A stretch of DNA of 64,000 nucleotides from Dasypus novemcinctus (Eukaryota > Chordata > Mammalia > Cingulata > Dasypodidae): contig NC_080676.1 in the NCBI RefSeq assembly GCF_030445035.2, forward strand, positions 10,640,940 to 10,704,939, in the 5' to 3' direction. Within the stretch, counting starts at the first letter, position 1, and every line of letters starts with the position of its first letter. Of the stretch, positions 1 through 12,058 are shown in pieces. Made by a program: the position numbers and the translations under genes. The notes under the pieces are model-generated. The model did not search any database, was not told where the DNA came from, and worked only from the letters and a program-made list of their open reading frames with translations.

Positions 1-932
1 GGTGGTTGTCAATCCTTACCTCCTTGTTAGTTGTCCTAAATGAGTAGGTGTTGCAACTCCGCTGAGGCTCAGGTCCCAGCTGTTACACGGACAGCCCAAA
101 GATTCCAGTCTCTTGGACATATACCTACAAACTCCAGCACCAGGTATAGGTTTAAATAGAAGGGAAAGAGGAGCCATGTGTAGGGAAGCCATAATTGAGT
201 CCAACTCTGTCGCTCTCAGGAGCACAAACTCCAAACTAGGACCCAATGGCAAGGCACCAAACTCCGGAGCTATCTGCCCTGACCATAGGACCTGGGTGTC
301 TCCAGAGCCCTCAGGAACCCACTATTTGGGGTAGTATCCACTTTGGCAGTCTATGAGATCCTGAAGAAAAGTCTTCATCTACAATAGAATAGAGAACAAC
401 TGAACAAGGCCAAATTCATTAAAATCTGACTCAATGCAGTTTAGCTACATGTGAAATACCCAGATAACAATTACAGAAACAGGACAGTTTTTAATGGTTT
501 TCAAAAGCCGTAAGATGGTGTGATTACTTCATTGAAGTCTTATTAGTACTTCTGTGAACAAACCTGATTTTCCCTTTCTTTATATCTCTCGTTGCCCGTC
601 TACATTCCTTCCTATATTTCCCTATTCATCTATTCTTCATTGCAAAGACAGATATAGGACATTACATATCCTGCCATAACCTACAGAAGGAGTAAGAGAA
701 AGTGTAAACTACAATGTAAACGATAATCTATGCTGTGTGGCAATGCTCCAAAATGTGTTCATCAATTGCAATGAATGTACCAAATTAATGAAAGAAGTTG
801 TTAATGTGGGAGAAGTGGGAGGTGTGGGGAGTGGGGTATATGGGAATCCTCTATACTTTTTGTGTAGCATTTTAAGTAATCTATGTATCTTTTTAAAATA
901 AATAAAAAATAAATTTAAAAAAAAAAAGAAAT
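1..932 (+). repeat. L1 3' UTR with poly(A) tail
   Basis: The sequence ends in an A-rich tail at about 917-932. Its right part (about 770-870) closely resembles the tail at 41880-42000 and, reversed, 1079-1330. Positions 55-350 resemble the reverse complement of 41040-41430. These internal matches define a xenarthran L1 3' UTR in plus orientation. Confidence 0.75.
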
Positions 933-1030
933 GGAAGAAGTTCCTGAATTTATAACAATACTATTTTCAGGTGAATACTATTTTTAAATAAAATATATTT
1001 TATAGGTTTATTTATGTTTTAATACTTTAT

Positions 1031-1335
1031 TTTTTAAAAAAATACTTTAGATTACATAATGTTACATAAAAAATAATAGGGGATTCCCATATGTCCCACT
1101 CCCTACCCTTCCCACACTTTTCCCACATTAACATCCTTCATTAGCGTGGTATATTTTTTACAACTGATGAACACACACTGGCACATTGGCACTAAGCATG
1201 GATTATAGTTTACACTCTGTCCTGCACAATTTTGTAAGTTATGACAAAATATATAATGATCTGTATCCATCATTGCAACATCATGGTACTTCTTATTAAA
1301 TATGTGAATATGTAGGTTTATAGCCATTCTCTCCT
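1031..1335 (-). repeat. L1 3' end, minus orientation
   Basis: A T-rich tract is followed by the reverse complement of the same 3' UTR tail seen at 700-930 (the ATTCCCATATGTCCCACTCC region at 1082-1101). It is 5'-truncated. Confidence 0.7.
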
Positions 1336-1840
1336 GAAGCTACAATAAAATGATATGAAAGGTCTAAAAATAGATAATAAACACATCACACACAAAAGCA
1401 ACTGACCTAGTAAGAGACATGTGGTTTACTTTGTGAAAAAAATAAACCAGTAGGATGTAGAAACCAGACTCAGACAACGGCTATGTGTCATATCGTACCA
1501 CAAAGAGATTAAATAAAGATTTGGTTGATGAACAATGGACCCCAGCCCTCCTCTCCAAATCTGCTTCCAGAACACAGGGCAGTCAGGCAGGAGACTAGGA
1601 GATTCCATCACGGGGAAAAGAGCCACAATCACTCAATCGCCCTGTGGTAAGATCTGCAGTTAACAACTCGCCATGACAGAGAGTTTCCACTCAACTTTTT
1701 ATATCTTCACTCTTTAATCTGAATAGATGGCCAAAGTATACATGCTTGGCTACATGTACTAAGGCTTCTGGGTGAAAACGTTTTTTCTCTTTCAAGGTTT
1801 ACTGAACAATTGAAGAAGGCCTCTAACAAAAAGGAACTCC

Positions 1841-1876
1841 AGAAAGAAAGAAAGAAGAAAGAAAGAGAGAGAGAGA
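1841..1876 (+). repeat. GAAA/GA simple repeat
   Basis: A GAAA-type run passes into a GA dinucleotide run, giving a purine-only tract of about 36 bp. Confidence 0.9.
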
Positions 1877-2111
1877 TTATCAAAGAAATTATATAAGAGA
1901 TGAGATTTCTATTTCCGTCAACACAGTGAACTAAATCATCTGAAAATCTCACCTTTAAAAAAACACCTAGAAATGTTGGATAAGATAAAAACAAATATCC
2001 TTTCAAACTCTGCGCTCACAAGAAAATAATGCTTTCAGCAACCTTGGGAGAATTTGTCAAATAAGTGCCCTAGACTCCTGGCTTTTTTCTTTTTTTTCTT
2101 TTTTGTTTTTA

Positions 2112-2346
2112 TGAAGGGTATTTATTGGGGTAGGAGCTTACAGATACCAGGCCATAAAGCATAAGTTATTTCCCTCACCAAAGTTTATTTTCACGTGTTA
2201 GAGCAAGATGACTGCTGACATCTGCGAGGGTTCAGGCTTCCTGGGTTCCTCCCCTCCAGGGTCTGGCTTCTCTTTCCTCTGTGAGCTTACTTCCCGGGCC
2301 TCCAGCTTAAGGGTTCAGCATCAAACTCCAACATCAAAAAACCTCC
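2112..2346 (-). repeat. Fragment of MaLR-like LTR (same family as 32160-32702)
   Basis: The stretch from the TATTTATTGGGGTA motif to the CAACATCAAA motif matches the solo LTRs at 32160, 33490 and 54874. Both LTR ends are missing, and a T-rich stretch borders the left side. Confidence 0.7.
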
Positions 2347-2639
2347 AGACTCCTGGCTTTTAATGGACTTAAAGGGATAGTAGATAAAGCTGTGGGACTA
2401 CATAAATTGAAGAGTTGGAGCTGAGGATTCCACCAGCTTTTACATATCCTCAGTAAAAGGAAAGAAAAATGAACTCCAGCAAATACAAGAAAATATTTAT
2501 TTCTCACTCTAGGCTCTGGGGAAAAAATATCTGCCCCCACATCCCTGGATTCAGGAATTGCAATTACCTCCAATAAAAAAAAAAAATTTCCCTCAGAGAC
2601 AGCAAAACACTAAAAATAATCTTAAAAGGAAGCAGAGAG

Positions 2640-2810
2640 AAAAACAGATTACCTAGAAAGAAACGACAATTAGACTGCAGAAGATTTCTCAACAGCAGTA
2701 AAAGCGGAACACAGTGAGATGATAATCCAAAGTGCTACACGAAAATAGTATCAAACTAGAATTCTAAACTATCTGTTTAAATTGAGGGTGAAAATCCACC
2801 CCCATCAAGA
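2640..2810 (+). repeat. L1 ORF1-type fragment
   Basis: The order of phrases (acagattacct, caacagcagtaaaagc, cagtgagatgata, aactagaattcta) matches the C-terminal coding part of mammalian L1 ORF1. It is decayed, with no usable frame. Confidence 0.5.
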
Positions 2811-2984
2811 CGGCAGAGTGAGCTGCTTCAGGGCTGCCCTCCAGCACCCCAAGCTTTGAACATCAGCAAGCACTGGCAGAAACATATTTCTAAATGGTCC
2901 AGGAAACAGCTACCAGGGTAGTTTCAAATCGAGAAAAACGCCACATTCTTTCATCAATTATAACAAAAGTACCACACTATTTAA

Positions 2985-3120
2985 AAAGTACTACACTATC
3001 AATGTAGTACAAAAGTACCACATTATTAGCAAGGTGCTAATAAGGCAGGGGAGGGAGTGTATATGCGGGAACTCTGTATTTTCTGCATGATTTTTTCTGT
3101 AAACCTTTAAAAAGAAACAA
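2985..3120 (+). repeat. L1 3' tail fragment
   Basis: The GGAACTCTGTATTTTCTGC and adjacent 3' UTR phrases recur at about 19350-19380 and 46240 in L1 tails. Confidence 0.5.
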
Positions 3121-3909
3121 CTGTAGGATGTTGTGGTGCCCTGGCTGCCCCCCTTCCCCCCCACCTCACCCTACTCCCTGGCCAGTTCAGTGCAGAGTAA
3201 TATAATGAAGAGGCCAAATTAACAAAACACATAAGATTAATAAAACAAAATAGATCCGGTGAGGATCCCTGGTCCCAGTTCCAGAAGGAGGAGAGTAACC
3301 TTCATGCACACACTGGGCATGTGCTATGCCTGGTCCAATTACCTGGTGGTAGACTGAGGGACTTGCTGTCCCACAGCTTGCCCTGCGTGCAGAAGAGCTG
3401 CCAAGTTGTACAGCTTGGGGAAAGGGAATGCAAGTTGTAGGACAGATGGTTCAATGTCCAAAACTAGAGGAAACCGTTTCCTAGGGAAGTGGGGGCACTC
3501 ATATCCACATAAATGGAGGAATTCCTAGGGACCCATCCATATGGCATGGCCTGGAGCCAAACTTACTGCATGAATAGCGCTGAGAGAGCACTCATACAGG
3601 TGAATACGCCAAGACTGGGAGAAGTGTTTCATTTATTTTTCCCTTCTCCCTCTCTCTCTCCCTTTGGTTTTTTTTTTTAGATCCTGGCATTCAAGGAAAG
3701 CTGTCATAACACTAGCTGTATACAAGCTTAAGGAATAGAGTCTAAATTCCAGTGATAACACAGTAAAATATCAAAATGCCCAGGTTTTAACAAAGATTAC
3801 AAAACATACAAAAAACAGGAAGTGACTGAAAATCACAGTGCAGGAAGGGACCGGCTTCTTTTACCCAGATCGGCCTACAGCCCTAGCCTAGGCTTCAGCC
3901 CCACCTCTA

Positions 3910-4320
3910 GCAGGGAGAAAGCTGGTGGGCCTTGCACCAACCTCTCCAGGTACATCTGGTAGGCAGACTGAATAATCAGAAGTCTACTCTGGCAACTGCA
4001 GTCATTTTCAATCTGCATGGCATAGATTGCTGCCCATACCTGCAGCTCCATCCTCGCCCTAGGCAAGGGAGAAAGGGGCTTGAAGCTTCATCAGTCTCTC
4101 TGGGCAACTACAATCTAGGCCTGCACAACTTGGATTATTACACATGGATGCAGCTCTGTCCCTACCCCTGGCAAATGAGAAAGTTGGGAGAAGCTTTATC
4201 AGCCCCTGGGGAAAGGAGGGCAACTTGAGCTTATATAGCTTATAGCACCAACTACATCCTTGGCTCCTACTACACAATCAGCAAGGGAGAAAGGGCAAGA
4301 AAGCCCTAAACAGAAGAGAG
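3910..4320 (+). repeat. Tandem monomers, probable L1/half-L1 5' UTR
   Basis: A phrase of the form caagggagaaag recurs at about 3912, 4065, 4173 and 4281, giving units of about 108 bp (first spacing about 153). Each unit also repeats a ctgcagctc/atgcagctc phrase and a gggcaactacaa-like phrase. The array lies directly upstream of an ORF1-like relic starting near 4330, so it is best read as a 5' UTR with promoter monomers. Confidence 0.55.
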
Positions 4321-4329
4321 AAAATGTCC

Positions 4330-6216
4330 CCAGAATAAATACATCTAGTAAACAAAATGACAAAACACCAACAAAAAATTATAATCCACACCAAGAAACA
4401 GGAAGACATGGCCCAGTTAAAGGAACAAGATAAGTCTCCAGATGACATAAAGGAGTTGAAAAAACTAATCATAGATGTTCAAACAAATCTCCTTAACAAA
4501 TTCAATGAGATGCTACAGAAATTAAGGACATTAAGAAGACATTGGATTAGCACGAAGAAGAATCTGAAAGCATACACTGAAAAATAAATCTTATAGGAAT
4601 GAAAGGTGCAATGAATGAAATTAAAAATACACTGGAATCACATAATAGCAGATTTGAGAAGGCAGAAAAAAGGACTGATGAGCTTGGAGAAATGGCCTCT
4701 GAAAGCAAACATACAATAGAACAGATGGAGTAAAGAATGGAAAAATTGAACAAAGTCTCAGGGAATTAAACAATAGCAAGACATGCAAACATGTGTGTCA
4801 TGGGTGTCCCAGAAGAAGAAAAGAAGGGAAAAGGGCAGAAGGAATATTTGAAGAAATAATGGTGGAACATTTCCCAACCTTATCGAAGGATATGGATATC
4901 CATGTCCAAGAGGCACAACATACTCCCATCTGAAAACATCCAAATAGACCAACTCTGAGACACGTACTAATCAGAATGTCAAATGCCAAAGACAAAGAGA
5001 GGATTCTGAGAGCAGCAAGAGAAAAGCAATGCATAACATATAAGGAATACCCAATAAGATTAAGTGCTGATTTCTCACCAGAAACCATGGAGGCAAGAAG
5101 ACAAGGGTGTAATATATTTGAGATACTGCAAGAGAAAAACTTCCAGTCAAGAATCTTATATCCGGTAAGCTTGTCTTTCAAAAATGAGGGTGAATTTAGA
5201 ATATTCATGGTTAAACAGAAACTGAGAGAGTTTATAACCAAGAGACTGGCTTTGCAGGAAATACTAAAAGGCGTGCTACAGCCTGAAAAGAAAAACAGGA
5301 GAGAGACTCTGGGAAGAGAGTCTAGAAAAAAAGATTATAATGAGTAAAAGTAACTAAAAGTGTCAAAATAGTGGTGAAAAGATAAAACCCAAATATTTAG
5401 GAATGAACTTAACTAACGATGCAAAGGACTTGTATTCAAAAACTACAAGTCATCGTTAAAGAAATTTGAAGACCTAAATAATTGGAAGAACATTCCATGC
5501 TCATGGATTGGAAGACTAAATATCATTAAGATGTCATTCTACTCAAATTGATAGATTAAGTGCAATCCTGATAAAAATTCTACCAGCATTTTAAAAATAA
5601 ATGGAAAGCATGAGCATCAAATTTATTTGGAAGGTATGGGGTCCTAGATAGCCAGAAACATCTTAGAAAGGAAAAGCGAAGTTGGAAGACTCTCACTTCC
5701 CAGACTTTAAATCATATTACCTAGCTACGGAAGCAAAAAAAAAAAAAAAAAAAAAAAAAACTGGCATAAAGACAGACACCATAGACCAATGGAACCAAAT
5801 TGATGGTTCAGAAACAAATCCTCACATCTAGGGTCAAGAGATTTTTAATAAGCCTATCAAACTCACCCAACTCATGCAAAACAGTCCATTCAGCAGATGG
5901 TGCTGGGAGAACTGGATTATCCATAGTCAAGGGAAGGAAAGAGGGCCCCTATCTCACACCCTGTGCAAAAATTAACTTAAAATGGAACAAAAACCTAAAT
6001 ATAAAACCTAAATATAAAAGCAAGAACCATAAAGTTTCTACAGGAAAATATCTTCAAGACCTGGTGGTAGGTGGTGGATTCTTAAAGGACATAAGAGATA
6101 GACTGAGATGGAATACTGTTTACTGTGTGTAGAAGTTTTAATTACCTTTACTGTGGAAATGTGTAGCGCTGATGGTAACAAGATGTTACCATCTTTTCAT
6201 AAATGGGATTGTGATT
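4330..6216 (+). pseudogene. Decayed half-L1-like element: ORF1 relic joined to the ORF2 3' part
   Basis: Positions 4357-5347 contain overlapping frames with L1 ORF1 features: a lysine/glutamate-rich coiled-coil part, then a stretch ending FKNEGEFRIFMVKQKLREF. From about 5365 the text switches to the C-terminal part of L1 ORF2, including frames matching KYLGMNLT and [19 protein letters not shown]. The endonuclease and reverse-transcriptase halves of ORF2 are absent. This is the layout of half-L1 (HAL1) elements or an internally deleted L1. Several stops and frameshifts break it. An A run lies at 5735-5760. Confidence 0.65.
5735..5760 (+). repeat. A26 homopolymer
   Basis: Twenty-six consecutive A residues lie inside the ORF2-like relic. 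This could be a trace of an inserted and lost tail, or slippage expansion. Confidence 0.95.
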
Positions 6217-6231
6217 AAAAGTGGTAGTGTA

Positions 6232-6601
6232 GGGAAACGGACTTTGGCCCAGTGGTTAGGGCGTCCGTCTACCACATGGGAGGTCCGCGGTTCAAACCCC
6301 GGGCCTCCTTGACCCGTGTGGAGCTGGCCATGCACAGTGCTGATGCGCGCAAGGAGTGCCGTGCCACGCAAGGGTGTCCCCCGCGTGGGGGAGCCCCACG
6401 CGCAAGGAGTGCGCCCGTGAGGAGAGCCGCCCAGCGTGAAAAGAAAGAGCAGCCTGCCCAGGAATGGCGCCGCCCACACGTCCCGTGCCACTGATGACAA
6501 CAGAAGCGGACAAAGAAACAAGATGCAGCAAATAGACACCAAGAACAGACAACCAGGGGAGGGGGGGGAATTAAATAAATAAATAAATCTTTAAAAAAAA
6601 A
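6232..6601 (+). mobile_element. DAS-SINE (long form)
   Basis: A tRNA-Ala-like head with A and B boxes (ggcccagtggtta, ggttcaaacc) is followed by a GC-rich body and a (AAAT)n/A tail. It is flanked by a perfect 15-bp target duplication (6217-6231 and 6602-6616), so it is a young insertion. Confidence 0.95.
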
Positions 6602-6616
6602 AAAAGTGGTAGTGTA

Positions 6617-7540
6617 AGGATGTAAATGGCAATTGACAGAAAGCTAGAGAATAATCTAGGGACTGAATAACACTAAACCCAGAGGTGGATGAGAATTGTG
6701 GTTGACGGTACAGATGCAAGAATGTCCTCTGTCAGCTAAAGCAGATATACTTCACTATTGCAGGTGATGAGAATGTGGAGAAGCCTGGGCAAACTACTAC
6801 CGGAGTGACCTATGGACTGTGGGTAACAGAAATAATGTAATATTCATGCATCTATGCCAAAAATGTAGTGTTGATAATGCGAGAGTACGGGAAAAGTGTG
6901 CCAAATGTACACTATGGCCCTGGTAATAATTTGATGATATTATCTCATAATCTGGAACAAATGTGCCATCATGGTGTGGTAGATTCATGGAGAGGTGTTG
7001 TATGAGAATTCTGCACATGTGCATGATTGTTCTGTAAGTTTACAACTTCTGTCATAAAAATGTATTTTAAAAAATAATAATAGGGTGGGTTGGGGGGAAA
7101 ATTCACCAAATGCAAGATAAGGACTATAGTTAGTAGTAAGATCTTGATGATATTCTTTCATAATTTGTAAAAAATGTCTCGTAACAATGCAAGGCGTTGG
7201 TAGTGGGTTGATGTATGGGACCCTCTATGATGTTATGCCTGTTTGCTCTGTAAGTTCACAAGCTTTACTACACACTTATTGTTTATGTATGTTCACATAT
7301 AAATGATATAAAAGTAATAATAGGGTGGGTTGCGGGAAAAATACAACAAATGTAAGATACTTTGATCACTCTATTTTAAGGATGCTCTTTAACCATTAAA
7401 AATGTTCCACAATATTGGTGGTAGGGTGAGGTATGAGAGCCCTGTATGATGGTATGTTTAAGTTTACAACTATTACCATACAGTTATTGTTTATGTATGT
7501 TTATGTATGAATGATATACTTCAATAAATGAAAAAAACAA
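6617..7540 (+). repeat. L1 3' UTR with about 240-bp tandem units
   Basis: Diverged repeats of one segment begin near 6890, 7093 and 7333. The junction phrase TAATAATAGGGTGGGTTG occurs at about 7075 and 7315, a 240-bp period. Related single copies lie at 46135-46295 and in other L1 tails. Confidence 0.6.
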
Positions 7541-8209
7541 AAGAAAAAAAAAAGCAATCACAGAGGCCAAACTGGACCCCGGTTCTTGCCTTTCTCCCCT
7601 GCTTAACAACACACAAGTAAAACATTTATAATCTGTAATGGGAACTGCAGTGTAGAAATCAGCCCTCTTGATCACTTTTCAACCTCTTCCCTTCTATCTG
7701 GAACCCTTAATCTATTATTTTCTCCCATTTCTTTGCCTCCCTTCCTTAATAAAGTACTGGCCTGAGTAACCTGGCTTGTTGTTGAAAGTCATTTTATGTA
7801 GCTTAGCCAAGAACCTAGAGAAAATCCAGGCACACTGGTGCCTGGCCATGTGGCAAAGATGGTGGCCAATCTCTGCCAACGTCCCTGCCTTCCCCTCCAG
7901 AATCTACTGTCTCACAGGACTGAACATAGGACTTGTCTCTTTTTGGGCTACCTCTCTGTTTTGGCGCTCCACTTTCTTCCCAAGTTCAGCTGTGGGCTGG
8001 CTATTAGGCATATGGCTGCTCTCTTCAGCCTTGAGTGGTTCCATGGGCCCAGCCTCTTGAGGCCTTCATGTTTAAGCTTTGGCTGCTAGTGATCCTAGAA
8101 CCCTCTCTCACATGGCAGGGTCATAAATGGTGGTTTCCCCCACGCCCCCCCTCTCTGAGTCCAATCAAAAAGGGCCCCACACTCACAGGAATGGATTAGT
8201 TCAGAACAT

Positions 8210-8850
8210 AATCTTTTTCTTTTCGGGTTTCATAAAAGAACTTCAAACTGTTACACCTAGTAGGTATGAAATGGTATCTCATTGTGGTTTTATTTGCAAT
8301 TCTCTGATGATTAATCGTCTTTTCATGTGCATATTGGCCATTTATATATCTTCTTCAGAGAAATTCTATTTAAGTCTTTTGCCCATTTTAAAATTGGCTT
8401 GTTTATCTTTCTGTTAAGTTGCAGTAGTTCTTTATTCTGGATATTAAAGTCTTTTCAGATACATGATTTCCAACTATTTTCTCCCACTCTGTAGGTTTTC
8501 CTTTCACTTTCTTGATAATGTACTCTGATGCACAAAAAAATTTATTTTGATTAAATCCAATTTATCTATTTTTTCTTCTGCTGCTCATGCTTTTGGCATC
8601 ATATCTAAGACTGCCAAATCCAAGGTCATAAAGGTTTCCCCCTACTTTTTCTTCCAAGAGTTTTAAGCTTTAGCTCCTATGTTTAGATCCTTGGCCCATC
8701 TGGGGCTGACTTTTGTGTATGGTATGGGGCGAGGTCCACTTTCAGTCCTTTACACGTAGATGTCCAGTTTTCCCAACAGCATTTGTTGATGAGAAAGTTC
8801 TTTCCCCATTTAATGTAGTTGTCAAAAACCAGTTGGAATATGTCATTTTT
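8210..8850 (-). repeat. L1 ORF2 3' end, minus orientation
   Basis: Plus-strand phrases such as TGCATATTGGCCATTTATAT, TTTTGCCCATTTTAAAATTG and CCAGTTTTCCCAACAGCATT are the reverse complement of the familiar end of mammalian L1 ORF2. Confidence 0.75.
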
Positions 8851-8864
8851 GAAATGACACAATT

Positions 8865-9125
8865 ATAGAACAGATTAGAGGTTGTCAGGGGTTAAAAAGG
8901 GAAGTGGGTGTGGCTATAAAAGGGAAACATGAGGGATCCTTGTGGTGATGTTCTGTATCTTGGCTAGGTCAATGACAGTGTGCTGGTTGTAATACTGTAC
9001 TATAATTTATCATGTTATCATGAAGGAAACTGGCTAAAGGTCATAAGGGATATTTCTGTATTATTTCTTACTTTTGCATGTAAACCTACAATTATCTTAA
9101 AATAAAAAGTTTAATTAAAAAAAAA
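8865..9125 (+). repeat. L1M-type 3' UTR
   Basis: The sequence contains GGTTGTCAGGGGTTA, a GGCTATAAAAGGG stretch, TTGTGGTGATGTTCTGTATC and a terminal AAAATAAAAAGTTTAATTAAAAAAAA. This is the characteristic order of L1M 3' UTRs. Confidence 0.65.
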
Positions 9126-9129
9126 AGAA

Positions 9130-9430
9130 AATGAAATTGTTATAGATTTAGGATGTTAAATTTAAGTCTCATGGTAATCAAAAAGAAAATATCTGAAAAT
9201 ACGCAAAGTGTTATGCAGGGGCAGGGGCAGGGGAAATGGAGAGCTAATGCAAGATGAGTGTAGGGTTTGGGGCGAAGGGAAAGTGATAGTATTGGATGGT
9301 GGTAGGGGCAGTGAAACATTGTGAATGTGATTAGCCCCCCTAAATGAAATGTTTGGGAGAGGTTCAGATGGGAATATTTACGTTGAATATATGTTTCCAC
9401 AATTTCAAAAAATATATAAAGGAGAAATAA
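9130..9430 (+). repeat. L1 3' UTR, second type
   Basis: Phrases such as GGATGGTGGTAGGGGCAGTGAAACATTGTGAATG recur, diverged, at 19050, 37640 and 40800 in L1 3' ends. A short GGGGCA repeat is present at about 9218-9232. Confidence 0.6.
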
Positions 9431-9447
9431 AAGAGATAATGACAATT

Positions 9448-9866
9448 GGGAAGTGGATTTAGCTCAATGGATAGGGTGTCGGCCTACCACATGGGAGGTC
9501 CAGGGTTCAAACCCCGGGCCTCCTGACCTGTGTAGTGAACTGGCCCACGTGCAGTGCTGACGTGTGCAAGGAATGCCGTGCCATGCAGGGGTGCCCCCCA
9601 CGTAGGGGTGCCCCATGGGCAAGGAGTGTGCCCTGTAAGAAGAGCCACCCCGCGCAGAAGAAGTTCAGCCTGCCCAGGAGTGGCGCCACACACAGGAGAG
9701 CTGACACAGCAAGATGATGCAACAAAAAGAGACACAGATTCCCGGTGCTGCTGACAAGAATGCAAGCGGACACAGAAGAACACACAATGAATGGACATGA
9801 AGAGCGGACAACTGGGGGGGGTGGGAGGAGAGAAATAAATTTAAAAAAATAAATCTTTAAAAAAAA
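9448..9866 (+). mobile_element. DAS-SINE (long form)
   Basis: It carries a complete tRNA-like head, body and A-rich tail. The flanking duplication is imperfect (9432-9447 against 9871-9886). Confidence 0.93.
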
Positions 9867-9994
9867 GGGGAGAGATGATGACCAATGTAATATATGATAC
9901 TCGCTGGGATTGAAGAATGAAGGAGAAAAGGTTCAAAAGGATATTATTGCGATATAAGAAAAACTGGAATATAGAGGTATAAGCTTTCTACCAA

Positions 9995-10510
9995 CAATCC
10001 CTTTATCCTTCCCCAGCCCTCCATAATCACTAATCTAATCCAGTATCTGTAGATTTATTGATAGTTACATTTTATACAAATGGAATCATACCATATGTTG
10101 TACTTTATGTTTGGTTTCTTTCATTCAGCATAATTTTTTTAAATTATTAAAATTTTTTAATTAGAGAAGTTGTAGGTTTATATAAAAGTCATGTAGAAAA
10201 TGCAACATTCCCATACACCCCCAACTACTGACATCTAGCATTAGTGTGGTACCTTTGTTACACCTGGTGAAAAATACTGTTAACAATAGTCCACAGTTTG
10301 CATTAAGTATATTTTCCCCATTTACTACCCTATGATGAACACCTTGTAATAGTGATGTATACTTGCTATAATTCATGAAAGAATATTCTTATATTTGTAC
10401 TATTAACCACAGTTCTCATCCACAACAGGGTTCACAATGTTATACAGTCCTCTAGCTTTCCTTCTAGTAAGGTTTTGTATTACTTTTGCAACTATCCTTT
10501 ACATTTGAAA
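9995..10510 (-). repeat. L1 3' end, minus orientation
   Basis: Antisense phrases ATAAATGGAATCATA-like (10076-10092) and CATTCAGCATAA, followed by the reversed 3' UTR tail, are consistent with one or two 5'-truncated L1s. Confidence 0.6.
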
Positions 10511-10559
10511 TTATTACAAAATAAATGGTTTTTAAAAAGTTTATTGAAGATGAGAGTGG

Positions 10560-11470
10560 AATAAATACATTCTCAGTAACTTACTTTGAATACTCATTAA
10601 ATAAGAAATTCTAAAGGATATATTTTGAGAAAATGGACACTAAACTCAGAACACAAAAGAAATTCAAGAAAGAGGAATAAAAAAATTAAAAAAGCTATGA
10701 GTATATGACAACTATAAGGAGTAATTTTAGGAGTTAAAAAGAAGGAAAGGGAAAATAACCTCAGAAACAACTCTAGTCTGGAGAGCAATAATATAAGAAG
10801 GAAGACGGTTGGTCAGAATAAAACAATTCTAAGATTCTTGTACTGTTTAAGAGAGACTGTGTTAATTAAATATGCTCATTAAGTATTTACGGGCAACCAC
10901 TAAAAGAATTAAAAAAACAAAAACAAAAACCAAGAGCATGCAGGGCAAAAGAATAAAACAAGCACAGAAAAAGCAGTATACATAGATGGCAGAAATAAAT
11001 GCAAATATATAAACAGACTCTTTAGTAAAAGATGTCACACTGGGTTTTAAAAAAACAAAAAGCAAACTAACATCTACACTGTTATTTGCAAGACACATAC
11101 CTAAAGCATGCCTTCACAGACAGTTATATAATGAAATGAAAGAGGAAAGGAGATCAATATAATAAAATAGAAAGTCCTTAATTAGATCCGAATACATAAG
11201 GAAATTTAGTATATGACAAGGTGACACCTTTAATCACTGGGGTAAAGATAAATGTTTTAATAAACGGTGCTGGGTAGCCATTTGGAAAAAGACAAAATTA
11301 GATCCACAGGTCCACTGCACACAAGAATTAACTCCAAAATAAATTAGGAATCTAAGTGTAAAAAAATGAAACCAGACAGACACCAAAGTAACCAACTGAT
11401 CAAGGTAAATATCACCAATAGTAAAACATACCAACATGAAGTACTGTAAAAGAAAGGACACAGCATTATT
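10560..11470 (+). repeat. Old L1 fragments
   Basis: Positions 11220-11350 match L1 ORF2 (gtgctgggtagccatttgg followed by aaaattagatccacag). The left part is A-rich and less certain. Confidence 0.5.
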
Positions 11471-11559
11471 TCATGTTTCTTTATTACTGAAATTGCATAA
11501 CCTCACTATAATCATGAAAAATCATTGTATGAACCCAAAGAGAGATTTTTTTTTAAGTG

Positions 11560-11890
11560 TCAAGGCCATTAAAGACAAAGAAAAACTGAAGGTTGTTACA
11601 GACTAAAGAAAACTAAGAGTAATAACTAAATGCAATGTGGGTCCTGGGTATGATCCAGGAACAGTAAAATGTCATTAGTGGAAAAACTGTTGAAATTCGA
11701 ATAAGGTCTGTAGCTTAGTTAGTGATATTGTACCAATGTTAATTTCCTACTCTTACTAATTATACTATGGTTATGTAAAATGGCAACGTTAGGGGAAATT
11801 GGATAAGGGATATAACTGAAATCTTTGTAGTACTCATGTAACTTCTATAAGTCTAAAATTAGTTCAAAATAGGAAAGGTTTAAAAAAGGA
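11560..11890 (+). repeat. L1M-type 3' UTR
   Basis: CTAAATGCAATGTGGGTCCT, AATAAGGTCTGTAG and TACCAATGTTAATTTCCT are shared with the element at 26280-27745. Confidence 0.6.
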
Positions 11891-11968
11891 AATTGAGGCA
11901 TAGTTATATCATTTAGAGTTATAACCATCAAAAGAACTAAAAACAGATATGGTTAAAGGTCGTTTTAC

Positions 11969-12058
11969 CCAGGAGCAGGTGAAGCTCAGTGGTGGAGCGC
12001 CTGCTTCCCATGTACAAAGTCCCAGGTTCAATTTCCAATACCTCCTTAAAAAAAAGAG
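11969..12058 (+). mobile_element. Short tRNA-Ala-derived SINE
   Basis: It is almost only a tRNA-like unit: A box AAGCTCAGTGGTGGAGCGC, B box AGGTTCAATTT and a CCTCC end with an A tail. The CCC at the anticodon position and the lost acceptor pairing show it is not a functional tRNA. It is flanked by an approximate 8-bp duplication (gttttac). Confidence 0.8.

Noticed and set aside
4357..5347. Frames of 76 and 123 codons as a possible host gene
   Set aside because: The text follows L1 ORF1, is interrupted, and is followed by L1 ORF2 sequence.
8127..8417. 96-codon plus-strand frame
   Set aside because: Most of it is antisense L1 sequence.
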